Shown here in pieces: positions 26,523 through 35,005 of a stretch of DNA of 64,000 nucleotides (positions within the stretch are counted from its first letter, which is position 1; each line of letters opens with the position of its first letter). Source of the DNA: Winogradskyella sp. Lineage in GTDB: Bacteria; Bacteroidota; Bacteroidia; Flavobacteriales; Flavobacteriaceae. The notes under the pieces were generated by a model. The model was not told the origin of the DNA. It saw only the letters and a program-made list of their open reading frames with translations, and did not search any database. The stretch spans positions 1 to 64,000 of the forward strand of contig NZ_JADGDZ010000002.1 of assembly GCF_016744625.1 (NCBI RefSeq), in the 5' to 3' direction. A program made the position numbers and the translations under genes.

Positions 26523-29500
26523 TTAGTTTTGGAAATATTGTAGTTTAAACAAGGCTTCTAAATAATTATCGAGTGCGTCCAGCGCATCCATTTCGGTCTG
26601 TATGGCATCACGTATAATTTGCGTGAATGCTGCATAATCAAGCGCACCTTCTTTGTAGGCGAGCAATGCGCCTTTGCGCTGGTCTATGGCAAGTGGCAGA
26701 GCTTCGGTTTTATAGAAAAACCAAGTATCTCGCCATCGTGTATAATTTTGCTGTGCTTGTGTATATTGGGATTGCAGCTCGCGTTGTTTGAATGCGGCAT
26801 TGGTTTCTGCAATCTGTGCATCCAGTTTAGCAGCTTTTGCGCGGCTGCGGTCTGGGCCAGAAAACAGCGGTATGGAAATCCCTGCCTGATAGGTGTAGAA
26901 ACCACTATCGCCATTTACACGTTGCAGGCCACCTTGCAGATTGAATTTGGGCAACAAATTTGCTCTTGCTGCATCATAGCTTGCCTGTGCTTCGTCTATA
27001 CGCTTTCGCGAAAGCGATAACTCGGGATGTTCATCCAATGTATCATCAGTCTCTAACACCGAAATTTCGGTAGCTTCAAATTCATCAGCTACGGTGTACA
27101 TCGTATCTGGTGTCAACCAAAGATTGAGTTTTTGTAATGCGATTAAATAATCTGTTTCTGCCTGCTGAAACCTGTTGGTTATCTGTAACGCTTGATTGCG
27201 CGCAGCAGCATATTCCAGTCTCGAAATGGCTTCGACTTCAAAATTGAGTTCTACAGATTGTGCAAATTGACCATAAATGCTGTCCAGTTCTCGATAAAGA
27301 ACAAATTTCTTCTTTGCCTGAAAAGCTTCTGACCAGGCTTTTTTGACTTCCAGTTCTATCTGGATTTCAGATAGGTCAAAAGCTGTTTCGGCTAACTGGA
27401 TGCGTTGTTGTTGCAAGCGTTTTTTGGCACCTATTCCCAATAGATCAATATTTTGTTGACCGATACCTATCAAGGTATAAATGCCCTGACCATCTGCCAC
27501 TTCTTCGCCACCTGTAAATACTTTAGTATTACCGAAGTCATAGGCATTGCCCGTGAGTGCGCTCTGTCTTTCTATTTCGAGTTGGCTCGTCTTGAGTGCT
27601 GGATAATTCTCTTTAGCAATTTCTACAGCCCGAGATAAGGTAATGGGTGTAATGCTATCCTGAACAATGAGGTCTGGCACAGGTGCTTGTGTTTGTTGCC
27701 CTTTCCCTTCGACTGCGCTCTGGGCAGGCGCGAAAGCGGTACCACCTAACATAAAACCAAGTATTAAAATCGTGGCCAATGCTTGCGGATTAAACGAACC
27801 AATCTTGTTCTGGTCTTTGCGCTCACGTCGCTTTTCTATAAAGGTATAGAGCACGGGAAGTACGATCAACGTGAGTAGGGTGGCCGTAAGCATCCCACCA
27901 ATAACTACCGTAGCGAGCGGTTGTTGCACCTCTGCACCGGCTGATGTGGAAAATGCCATTGGTAAAAACCCAAAAATATCTGTGGTGGCCGTGAGCATAA
28001 TGGGACGAATACGTTCTTTAGTCCCTTGAAATATTCTATCCTTTATACTTATCACACCTTCTTCTTTTAAGGAATTAAATCGGTTTATAAGTACCAGTCC
28101 GTTAAGAACTGCAACACCAAATAGCACAATAAAGCCGACACCTGCCGAAATACTAAATGGCATATCCCGCAACCATAGGGCAAACACACCACCGATGGCC
28201 GCCAAGGGAATCGCTATGTAAATCATTAGCGATTGTGAAAAGGATTTTAAGGCAAAGTACAGCAGTATAAATATTAAAAACAGGGCGATGGGCACAACGA
28301 TTATCAAACGATCCTTTGCGCTTTGTAGATTTTCAAACTCGCCACCATAGGTAATATAATAGCCTGATGGCAAGTCCAGTTCTTCATCTAATTTTTGCTG
28401 AATATCTTTTACTACAGACTCCACATCCCTGCCTCTTGCATTTACACCTACGTAGGTTCTTCTATACGTATTGTCACGTGAAATTTGCATAGGTCCAGGG
28501 ACGTATTCAATTTCGGCTATTTCGATAATGGGTATCTGATTGCCATCCTTAAGATCGATATACATATTGCGTAGGTCATCGATACTTTTTCTATGGCTTT
28601 CATCAAATCGTACCACGAGATCAAATCGTTTCTCGCCTTCAAAAATTACTCCTGCAGTTCCGCCAGCGAATGCGGTACTTATGTAATCATTTACTTTTTG
28701 AATATCCAGTCCATATTGCGCCATTTTATCACGCTTATATTTTACGGTCATCTGTGGTAATCCTGCAGTTCGTTCTGCACTCACATCACCAGCGCCAGGA
28801 ACGGTCTGTATAATCGCTGCCATTTCCTGAACCTTTTGTGATAACACATCTAAATCTTCGCCATACAGCTTTACCGCAATATCTTCTCTTACACCTTCTA
28901 ACAGCTCGTTAAATCGTAACTCTACTGGTTGGGTAAAAACTAAATTTACACCCACGAGTTCTTCATCTAATTTGTCTCTAATGGCATCTATCAAACCTTC
29001 TTTAGTAGTAGCTGTTGTCCACTCGTCCATATCCTTGTTTAGGATGATGTACATATCTGCAATATCCATAGGCATAGGATCTGTAGGAATATCTGCAACA
29101 CCTATACGAGCTGTGACTGTTTTAATTTCAGAGAAATTTTCTAATAGGATAGTTTCTATTTTCTTGGAAACTTCAATAGATTCGGATAATGAACTTCCTG
29201 GTCTAATGAGCGCTTGCATTGCTAGATCTCCTTCATCAAGCTGGGGCACAAATTCTCCACCCATATTAGAAAAGATAAAACCAGCAATAAGAAGTAATAC
29301 GGTAGCAGCTGATAAAACAATAAGTTTTAGTTTAAGGGCTCCCTTTAATAATGGCATATATGCACTATGAATAGCACCTATAATTTTATCGCTTATTTTT
29401 TCGAGCCAACGCTCGAACCTGCCGAACCAGTTTTTGGTATTTTGTACTGGTTTCATAAAAAGCGCTGCCATCATAGGCACATACGTGAGACACAAGATGA

Positions 29501-30968
29501 TGGCACCTATCATTGCAAAGCCAAAGGTGTATGCCATAGGTTTAAACATTTTACCTTCTACACCAGTTAGAAAAAGTATAGGCGTAAAAACGATGAGGAT
29601 AATTATCTGTCCAAAAAAAGCGGAACCCATCATCGTGCTTCCTGCATCATAAGCCACTTTATCCATCACGCCTTGATTGAATTTTAGCTTGCCAGACCTA
29701 ATCCGTTTTTGGATCTCATAAACCGTTCCTTCTATAATAATTACCGCACCATCTATGATAATCCCAAAATCAATAGCTCCCAAGCTCATTAAGTTTGCCC
29801 ATACATTAAACTGCTTCATCAGGATAAAGGCAAAAAGTAAGGACAATGGTATGGTCGTGGCTGTTATGATTCCACCTCTTAAACTACCCAGCAATAACAC
29901 AAGGGCAAAAATCACTATTAGAGCACCTTCCAGTAAATTAGTTTTAACCGTATCTGTAGTTCTGGCAATAAGCTCACTACGATCAATGATAGGGGCGATC
30001 GTTAAACCTTCTGGCAGGGATTTTTCAATTTCTGCCATACGATCCTTTACATTTTGAATAACTGCATTAGGATTAGAACCCTTGAGCATCATAATCATAC
30101 CGCCCACGGCTTCCTTACCGTCTTGGGTAAATGCACCATAACGTACCTGACTCCCAAAATGGACACGCGTTGCTACATCTCCAATTGTTATGGGAATGTT
30201 GCCTTCGTTGATAATCGAGATATTCTTGATGTCTTCCAAAGAGCGAATAAGACCTTCGCCTCTTATGAAGTTTGACATTTTATTTTTCTCAATATAGGCA
30301 CCACCTGTATTGACATTGTTCATAGCAAGAGCGTCATACACTTGTGAAATGCTGATGCCCATACTATTTAACTTCTCTGGATCGACGGCAACTTCGTACT
30401 GCTTAATGCTACCACCATATGAGTTAACTTCTACCACACCTTCCAGTAAAGTAAGTTGTCGTTTGATAACCCAGTCCTGGATGGTACGCAGTTCCATAGG
30501 CGAATATCTGTTTTCAAATCCTTTCCCTGGCTGAATGGTGTATTCATAAATTTGACCTAATCCTGTGGAAATGGGACCCATAGATGGACTTCCAAATTTT
30601 TCAGGTATAGATTCTCCAAGTTCGTTGAGTTTTTCCCCTACCAGTTGTCTAGGAAGATAAGTCCCCATATCGTCCTCAAAAACGATGGTTACTACAGAGA
30701 GTCCGAAACGTGAGATAGATCTTATTTCGGTAACGCCCGGTAAATTACCCATAGATAATTCTACAGGATAGGTCACGAACTGTTCAATATCTTCCGTTCC
30801 CAGATTGGGCGATTGCGTGATGACTTGCACTTGATTATTGGTAATATCTGGCACAGACCCAAGATTTACCGTTGCCATTGACCAGATACCGACACCTACA
30901 AGAGTCAAGGTAAACAAGCCAATAATAAATTTGTTATTGATTGAAAAATCAATGATTCTGTTAATCAT
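26523..30968 (-). CDS. second CusA/CzcA-type RND pump fused to a TolC-like outer-membrane factor
   Basis: The 1481 residues have the same layout as the 14180 gene: a full HME-RND pump with the TM4 motif DFGIIIDGAVIIIEG (divalent-cation type), then a basic linker (EKRRERKDQNK). Next is a signal-like hydrophobic segment (LATILILGFMLGGTAFAPAQ) and a TolC domain of about 420 residues. The two fusions differ enough in sequence, and especially in the linker, to be separate paralogues rather than a recent duplication. The base composition here appears less AT-rich than that of the neighbouring Wadjet-like genes. A palindrome copy lies in the TolC part, read LSRKR. Neighbours (adaptor, CDFs, ZntA-like ATPase, Fur) suggest Zn/Co/Cd export. 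Confidence 0.93.
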   Translation of the reverse strand: MINRIIDFSINNKFIIGLFTLTLVGVGIWSMATVNLGSVPDITNNQVQVITQSPNLGTEDIEQFVTYPVELSMGNLPGVTEIRSISRFGLSVVTIVFEDDMGTYLPRQLVGEKLNELGESIPEKFGSPSMGPISTGLGQIYEYTIQPGKGFENRYSPMELRTIQDWVIKRQLTLLEGVVEVNSYGGSIKQYEVAVDPEKLNSMGISISQVYDALAMNNVNTGGAYIEKNKMSNFIRGEGLIRSLEDIKNISIINEGNIPITIGDVATRVHFGSQVRYGAFTQDGKEAVGGMIMMLKGSNPNAVIQNVKDRMAEIEKSLPEGLTIAPIIDRSELIARTTDTVKTNLLEGALIVIFALVLLLGSLRGGIITATTIPLSLLFAFILMKQFNVWANLMSLGAIDFGIIIDGAVIIIEGTVYEIQKRIRSGKLKFNQGVMDKVAYDAGSTMMGSAFFGQIIILIVFTPILFLTGVEGKMFKPMAYTFGFAMIGAIILCLTYVPMMAALFMKPVQNTKNWFGRFERWLEKISDKIIGAIHSAYMPLLKGALKLKLIVLSAATVLLLIAGFIFSNMGGEFVPQLDEGDLAMQALIRPGSSLSESIEVSKKIETILLENFSEIKTVTARIGVADIPTDPMPMDIADMYIILNKDMDEWTTATTKEGLIDAIRDKLDEELVGVNLVFTQPVELRFNELLEGVREDIAVKLYGEDLDVLSQKVQEMAAIIQTVPGAGDVSAERTAGLPQMTVKYKRDKMAQYGLDIQKVNDYISTAFAGGTAGVIFEGEKRFDLVVRFDESHRKSIDDLRNMYIDLKDGNQIPIIEIAEIEYVPGPMQISRDNTYRRTYVGVNARGRDVESVVKDIQQKLDEELDLPSGYYITYGGEFENLQSAKDRLIIVVPIALFLIFILLYFALKSFSQSLMIYIAIPLAAIGGVFALWLRDMPFSISAGVGFIVLFGVAVLNGLVLINRFNSLKEEGVISIKDRIFQGTKERIRPIMLTATTDIFGFLPMAFSTSAGAEVQQPLATVVIGGMLTATLLTLIVLPVLYTFIEKRRERKDQNKIGSFNPQALATILILGFMLGGTAFAPAQSAVEGKGQQTQAPVPDLIVQDSITPITLSRAVEIAKENYPALKTSQLEIERQSALTGNAYDFGNTKVFTGGEEVADGQGIYTLIGIGQQNIDLLGIGAKKRLQQQRIQLAETAFDLSEIQIELEVKKAWSEAFQAKKKFVLYRELDSIYGQFAQSVELNFEVEAISRLEYAAARNQALQITNRFQQAETDYLIALQKLNLWLTPDTMYTVADEFEATEISVLETDDTLDEHPELSLSRKRIDEAQASYDAARANLLPKFNLQGGLQRVNGDSGFYTYQAGISIPLFSGPDRSRAKAAKLDAQIAETNAAFKQRELQSQYTQAQQNYTRWRDTWFFYKTEALPLAIDQRKGALLAYKEGALDYAAFTQIIRDAIQTEMDALDALDNYLEALFKLQYFQN
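27002..27015. repeat. palindrome GCTTTCGCGAAAGC (copy 4)
   Basis: Exact copy, 16-bp extended, in the TolC part of the second fusion. It is read in another frame, as LSRKR. Confidence 0.95.
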
Positions 30969-31059
30969 AGATTAATGTATTAATTCAGTTAAAAAACGAG
31001 TTTGCGTTTTCGCGTAGCAAAAACATAGTTGAGCATTCCCATTAGGAAAACTTCAAAAA

Positions 31060-31075
31060 AGGATATAGTTATCCT
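31060..31075 (-). terminator. weak terminator/attenuator between DUF6660-like and pump genes
   Basis: AGGATA-TAGT-TATCCT gives a 6-bp stem followed on the minus strand by TTTTTT. The low GC content suggests partial termination before the CusA-TolC gene. Confidence 0.4.
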
Positions 31076-31087
31076 ATGAAAACTGAA

Positions 31088-31396
31088 TTATGCCCGAGGT
31101 GGCTGAAAAAGGGAATGGGGAATATCTTTGCCAAGGTCATCGAAATGGGCAAAGAATTCTTGAGGAATAGCAGGCTGTAGCGGTTGAAATGCAACAAGCC
31201 CAAAATTTATCGTGTGAACGTGACAACAATGGCATTGGCAAAAAGGCGAGCATAACTCACAGTCTTGGTCGTGGTCGCCATCAATATCGATTACTGTAAC
31301 TACTTGGGTATCATCAGCTCTATTTGCCGCATCGCTACAAGGCACTACATTGAGTGCCAAGAAATAAAACGATAAAATGATTGCTACAACTTTCAC
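31088..31396 (-). CDS. small exported Cys/His-rich protein (DUF6660-like)
   Basis: The 102-residue protein has a signal peptide and a metal-ligand cluster CELCSPFCQCHCCHVH flanked by acidic residues (DGDHDQD). Proteins of this type sit before CusA genes in Bacteroidota and are annotated as DUF6660. The name is from memory and the assignment moderate. The start is a GTG at 31396, supported by a TATCTTTG promoter box only 4 bp upstream. The cluster suggests periplasmic binding of a soft metal. Confidence 0.7.
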   Translation of the reverse strand: MKVVAIILSFYFLALNVVPCSDAANRADDTQVVTVIDIDGDHDQDCELCSPFCQCHCCHVHTINFGLVAFQPLQPAIPQEFFAHFDDLGKDIPHSLFQPPRA

Positions 31397-31400
31397 AATG

Positions 31401-31435
31401 CAAAGATAAAATTTTTTTGGTGCAACTGTGTTGCA
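31401..31435 (-). promoter_or_regulatory. promoter with palindromic operator before DUF6660-like gene
   Basis: TATCTTTG (31401-31408) perfectly matches TAnnTTTG and ends 4 bp from the GTG start, predicting a leaderless mRNA. Directly upstream is the inverted repeat TGCAAC-TGT-GTTGCA (31421-31435), where a repressor would block the -33 region. A metal sensor such as the Fur-family protein at 24224 is a candidate, by inference only. Confidence 0.5.
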
Positions 31436-31443
31436 AATGATTT

Positions 31444-33177
31444 TTACAACGAATCAATCACACTTCCGCAAGTCAACATTGCATCGCCATAGTATGGATT
31501 TCTTATTTCTTCTTCCATACTTAGCCATACCGCACCTTTATTGTTATTTGCCATAGGGCATTTCTGAATGTAATAATTTATCGAGTTTTTTATGCTCATT
31601 GCAATAGGCACGATATTCTCGTTTAGAATGACGAAGTGAGCGCGCTGGTTTTCCAGATTATCATTGTTTGCAACGGCATCCAGCATCTCAATACTTTTGG
31701 TTAAGTGTTGTTTTTCCATCGTACTTAAATCATCAGTCGATATTGCTTTTAATTTTAATGATGTCGCTTTCGCGAAAGCGGAAACTTGACTTGCATCGCT
31801 TGCTACAAGGGCATCTTTCATTTTGAGATATGATGGTAATGCTTTGTCGAAATCAGAACTAAACGCATTGCTGAAACTCATTTCCATATCGCCCATCATT
31901 GCTGATTCGTCCTGCATCATTTGCTGATTCATCATTGATTTTTTACCCTGTAACTGTGCCGCTGCATCTACTGTAAATGTTCCATTGGTAACAATTTCAT
32001 CGCCATTATTTAATCCGGCCGATACTTGGTAAGTTTCGCCAGAGCGATTGCCCAAGGTTACTTCGTGCATTTCAAATACAGGCTCGTTAGGATTGGTTTT
32101 CACATATACCAATGAGCGCTCGCCCGTCCATAACACAGCACTTGCAGGCACGGTAAGGGTGTTTTCCATAGTTTGTGTTGCGCCTTTAACCTTACCTGTA
32201 ACAAACATTCCTGGTTTAAATAGGTCGTCTCTATTTTGAAGGGTTGCACGTACCGTTACCGTTCTTGTAGCATTATTTAAAATTGGGTCAATAAATGAAA
32301 TTGTTCCCTCAAATTCTTTATTTGGATAGGCATTGGTCGTGATGTTGATTTTTTGCCTAACGTTGAATAGCGCTATTTGATTTTCATAGGCATCAAATTC
32401 TGCCCAAACCGAATTGAGGTTGCTCAACTTCACAATAGGCTGTCCTTGATTTACATAATCGCCTTGTGCTGCCATTACTTCTGAAACCGTTCCGGAAACC
32501 GTTGCATAAATCGGGAAATTCTCTCGTACCGTTCCACTTTCTTCAATAGCATTGATTTGTGTATCTGAAAGTTTCCAGTTTTTGAGTTTATTGCGAACTG
32601 CTTTATACAAAGCGGGTTGCGATTCTTTCAACGATGCTGCGGTAATCAATTCCTGTTGTGCCGCTACAAGGTCTGGTGCGTAAATGGTTGCGAGCAGCTG
32701 ACCACGATTTACTTGTTGACCTTCATAGTTGACGTTGAGTCTTTCTATTCTTCCTTTGAAATAGCTGGCTTGCACAGTATTGTTTTCTTCATTAGCAGCT
32801 ATTTTTCCAGAAAGGGATGTCATCCCATCATCATCGCTGGCTTCTGCATTGCCCACGATAGTGGTTTGAATATTTGCTAATGCCATAGCATTTTCGGTCA
32901 TTTTTATCTCGTTTGCTGCGAGACCTTCAGCACCAGCTTCAGCAGGGATTAAGTCCATTCCACATATAGGACAATCGCCAGCTTCTGGTTGCATAATCTG
33001 TGGATGCATTGAGCACGTCCACATCTGGTCTGCACTCTCGCCAGAATGGTCGTGTTGATCGGACATATCAGACGTATCCTTATTTGCTGCATTGTCTGAG
33101 CTATTTCCAAAAATTAGCCAGCCAGCGCCCAAACCTATGATAACGGCTATTGCTATATATAAAATATTCTTATTCAT
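31444..33177 (-). CDS. RND efflux adaptor with heavy-metal-binding and DUF3347 domains
   Basis: The 577 residues show, in order: an N-terminal membrane anchor (AVIIGLGAGWLIFG), a heavy-metal-binding domain (WTCSMHPQI ... CPICGMDLIP), CusB-like hybrid, hairpin and barrel domains, a Met-rich linker (MMNQQMMQDESAMM), and a C-terminal DUF3347 domain. The last ends with CPMANNNKGAVWLS and NPYYGDAMLTCG. The Cys/Met/His content indicates copper or silver. It is followed by the DUF6660-like gene and preceded by a DUF305 gene. Confidence 0.92.
   Translation of the reverse strand: MNKNILYIAIAVIIGLGAGWLIFGNSSDNAANKDTSDMSDQHDHSGESADQMWTCSMHPQIMQPEAGDCPICGMDLIPAEAGAEGLAANEIKMTENAMALANIQTTIVGNAEASDDDGMTSLSGKIAANEENNTVQASYFKGRIERLNVNYEGQQVNRGQLLATIYAPDLVAAQQELITAASLKESQPALYKAVRNKLKNWKLSDTQINAIEESGTVRENFPIYATVSGTVSEVMAAQGDYVNQGQPIVKLSNLNSVWAEFDAYENQIALFNVRQKINITTNAYPNKEFEGTISFIDPILNNATRTVTVRATLQNRDDLFKPGMFVTGKVKGATQTMENTLTVPASAVLWTGERSLVYVKTNPNEPVFEMHEVTLGNRSGETYQVSAGLNNGDEIVTNGTFTVDAAAQLQGKKSMMNQQMMQDESAMMGDMEMSFSNAFSSDFDKALPSYLKMKDALVASDASQVSAFAKATSLKLKAISTDDLSTMEKQHLTKSIEMLDAVANNDNLENQRAHFVILNENIVPIAMSIKNSINYYIQKCPMANNNKGAVWLSMEEEIRNPYYGDAMLTCGSVIDSL
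31766..31779. repeat. palindrome GCTTTCGCGAAAGC (copy 5)
   Basis: Exact copy, 16-bp extended, in the DUF3347 region of the adaptor, read as AFAKA. Confidence 0.95.
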
Positions 33178-33181
33178 AATC

Positions 33182-33673
33182 TTATTTTTCGTTTTCTAGA
33201 CGTTCAATCATTGCTTTCATCTCTGCAATTTCCTTACGTTGTGCCTTAATAATGTCTTCTGCTAGTTTTTTTACTTCTGGGTCTTTAATATCTGCACGCT
33301 CACTTGTTAAAATTGCTATAGAATGGTGCGGTATCATTGCTTTCATCCACAGTACGTCGCCCACAGTGGATTTTTGGTCGCGTACTAGTCCTAATGCTCC
33401 CAAAAACAATATAACACTACCTGCGAGAATTGCAATATTCTTTTTCTTGTCTTTATACATATTCAGCATAAATAACAACATAATAACAGCCATAGTAGCT
33501 ATTCCTAGACACACCATATAAAATCGTGTAAGACTGAACCACACGTGGTCAAACTCGTAGGTATTTAAATACATTGTGATGTACATTGCTATAAATGATG
33601 ACCCTAGCATAAGGAAGAATTTAGTGTATTGGCTCATTCCTTTGTTCTTGTTTTCGTGTTCGTTTGAATTCAT
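33182..33673 (-). CDS. DUF305-family membrane protein
   Basis: The 163-residue protein has three membrane segments and a C-terminal four-helix-like segment with the family motif MIPHHSIAILTSERADIKDPEVKKLA. DUF305 proteins are ferritin-like in fold and often accompany copper genes. The His pair could bind metal. An internal start (MSQYTKFF) is possible. It lies 4 bp upstream of the adaptor gene. Confidence 0.85.
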   Translation of the reverse strand: MNSNEHENKNKGMSQYTKFFLMLGSSFIAMYITMYLNTYEFDHVWFSLTRFYMVCLGIATMAVIMLLFMLNMYKDKKKNIAILAGSVILFLGALGLVRDQKSTVGDVLWMKAMIPHHSIAILTSERADIKDPEVKKLAEDIIKAQRKEIAEMKAMIERLENEK

Positions 33674-33697
33674 AATTTTTGGTTTTTTTGTTATTAA

Positions 33698-34405
33698 TTA
33701 TTTAATCTTCTTTTCTAGTTTTCTGATTGATGGGGAACTGATATACCACAAAACGAAACCACTCAATACGGTTATCAATCCCAAAAGTGAAAATGCCCTT
33801 AACAACAACGTGTTGAAATTATCCCTTCCCTGATAATCCATTGTATGGGTCATCCAAAGAAAATCAAACCAGCGCCAATCCCTGTGTCTCACCGTTTGAA
33901 AAGCGCCATTTTCAACCGCCACATAGGCTTTTAAATTTTGTGGTGTCTCATACAAGATTTCATAAGCTGGAAGTGGGCGACCGCGATATTCGTGATGTGA
34001 CCCTACAGAATCGACTAATTGAATTTTTGCTATTTCTAAATCGTCCAACATATACCTATTTGCAACTTGTTGTGCCTCTTCTTTAGAAATTCCATTTTTC
34101 CTTTGTCCCGTTCTTGCATTATAAAGCTGTGCTTCATTAATCCAATAATAAGGTTCATTTGCGATTTCCAGTAGTTCCAAAGATTTTACGGATTCTTTTG
34201 TAGCCAGTTGGGATGTACCGAGCAAATTATCAAAAGAGGTCTGCACCGGTGCCGATTTCTTAAAATGGTCACCGTGGATTTCGTCGATGTCCGTCCAACT
34301 GAAATACATCCCACTAATCGTCCACATCAGAAACTGAATACCTAAAAAGATACCCAAATAGCGATGTGCTTTTCTAATTTTAAGAGCTGTCTTTCTTTTA
34401 ACCAT
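33698..34405 (-). CDS. PepSY-domain membrane protein
   Basis: The 235 residues begin with a basic segment and a membrane helix (RYLGIFLGIQFLMWTISGMYFSW) typical of PepSY-associated TM proteins. There are periplasmic PepSY-like repeats (SKEEAQQVANRYM) and a C-terminal helix pair with WMTHTMDYQGRD. Such proteins are seen beside metal import/export and ferric-reductase genes. Exact function is unknown. The start follows the DUF2911 gene by one base. Confidence 0.8.
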   Translation of the reverse strand: MVKRKTALKIRKAHRYLGIFLGIQFLMWTISGMYFSWTDIDEIHGDHFKKSAPVQTSFDNLLGTSQLATKESVKSLELLEIANEPYYWINEAQLYNARTGQRKNGISKEEAQQVANRYMLDDLEIAKIQLVDSVGSHHEYRGRPLPAYEILYETPQNLKAYVAVENGAFQTVRHRDWRWFDFLWMTHTMDYQGRDNFNTLLLRAFSLLGLITVLSGFVLWYISSPSIRKLEKKIK

Positions 34406-34406
34406 T

Positions 34407-34994
34407 TTAGTTTACTTCAAATGGAAATTCAACAATGACCTTTTCCCAACTTAAACTAATTGTGCCTGATGTATTGTTAACCTTAGTTACTTTGTACTCT
34501 AGATGTTCCTTGATTTCTTCGGAAATTTTAGGGGCTACTTTAAATCGCAATACATCATTATTCTCGTCATATTCATCCTTACCGTGTTGGTCCCAATTGG
34601 TATTAAAAATGATTGTCCATTCTTCTTGATTAGGAATAACAAAGAATCCATACTTTCCAGCATTCAATACTTTTCCATCAATGGTTAAATCTTTATTTGT
34701 TTCCATCCAAGTTGCATTATGTGCACCTGCCTGCCAAACAGCGTCATAAGGAAGTAATCCTCCAAAAACGATTCGATTACGAACTCCGGGCGATGAATAG
34801 TCAAAATGGATGTGTGCATCTCCCACCATTGCCATTGTACTTGTATGTGGACTCAATGGTTTTTTCTTATCTGGTTCAGCACTTTTTGTTTTTTGCTCCG
34901 TCGTTTCTTCACTCTGTGGTTCTTGCGCATTCTTTGAAGTTTCTTTACAAGAGACTAAGAGGATAAGGCATAAAAGAATGATACTGTTTTTCAT
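34407..34994 (-). CDS. DUF2911 lipoprotein
   Basis: The 195-residue exported lipoprotein (lipobox LVSC) carries an acidic/Lys linker, then the DUF2911 core: HIHFDYSSPGVRNRIVFGGLLPYD, WQAGAHNATWMET and FFVIPNQEEWTIIFN. The family is periplasmic in Bacteroidota and of unknown function. It is sandwiched between copA and PepSY genes with spacings of 11 and 1 bp, so it is co-transcribed with copper genes. Confidence 0.88.
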   Translation of the reverse strand: MKNSIILLCLILLVSCKETSKNAQEPQSEETTEQKTKSAEPDKKKPLSPHTSTMAMVGDAHIHFDYSSPGVRNRIVFGGLLPYDAVWQAGAHNATWMETNKDLTIDGKVLNAGKYGFFVIPNQEEWTIIFNTNWDQHGKDEYDENNDVLRFKVAPKISEEIKEHLEYKVTKVNNTSGTISLSWEKVIVEFPFEVN

Positions 34995-35005
34995 ATAAGT
35001 ATGGT

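Noticed and set aside
27721-27740. Half-palindrome GGCGCGAAAGCG and other partial matches (7520, 24517)
   Set aside because: They differ from the 14-bp palindrome by more than one base and were not counted as copies.
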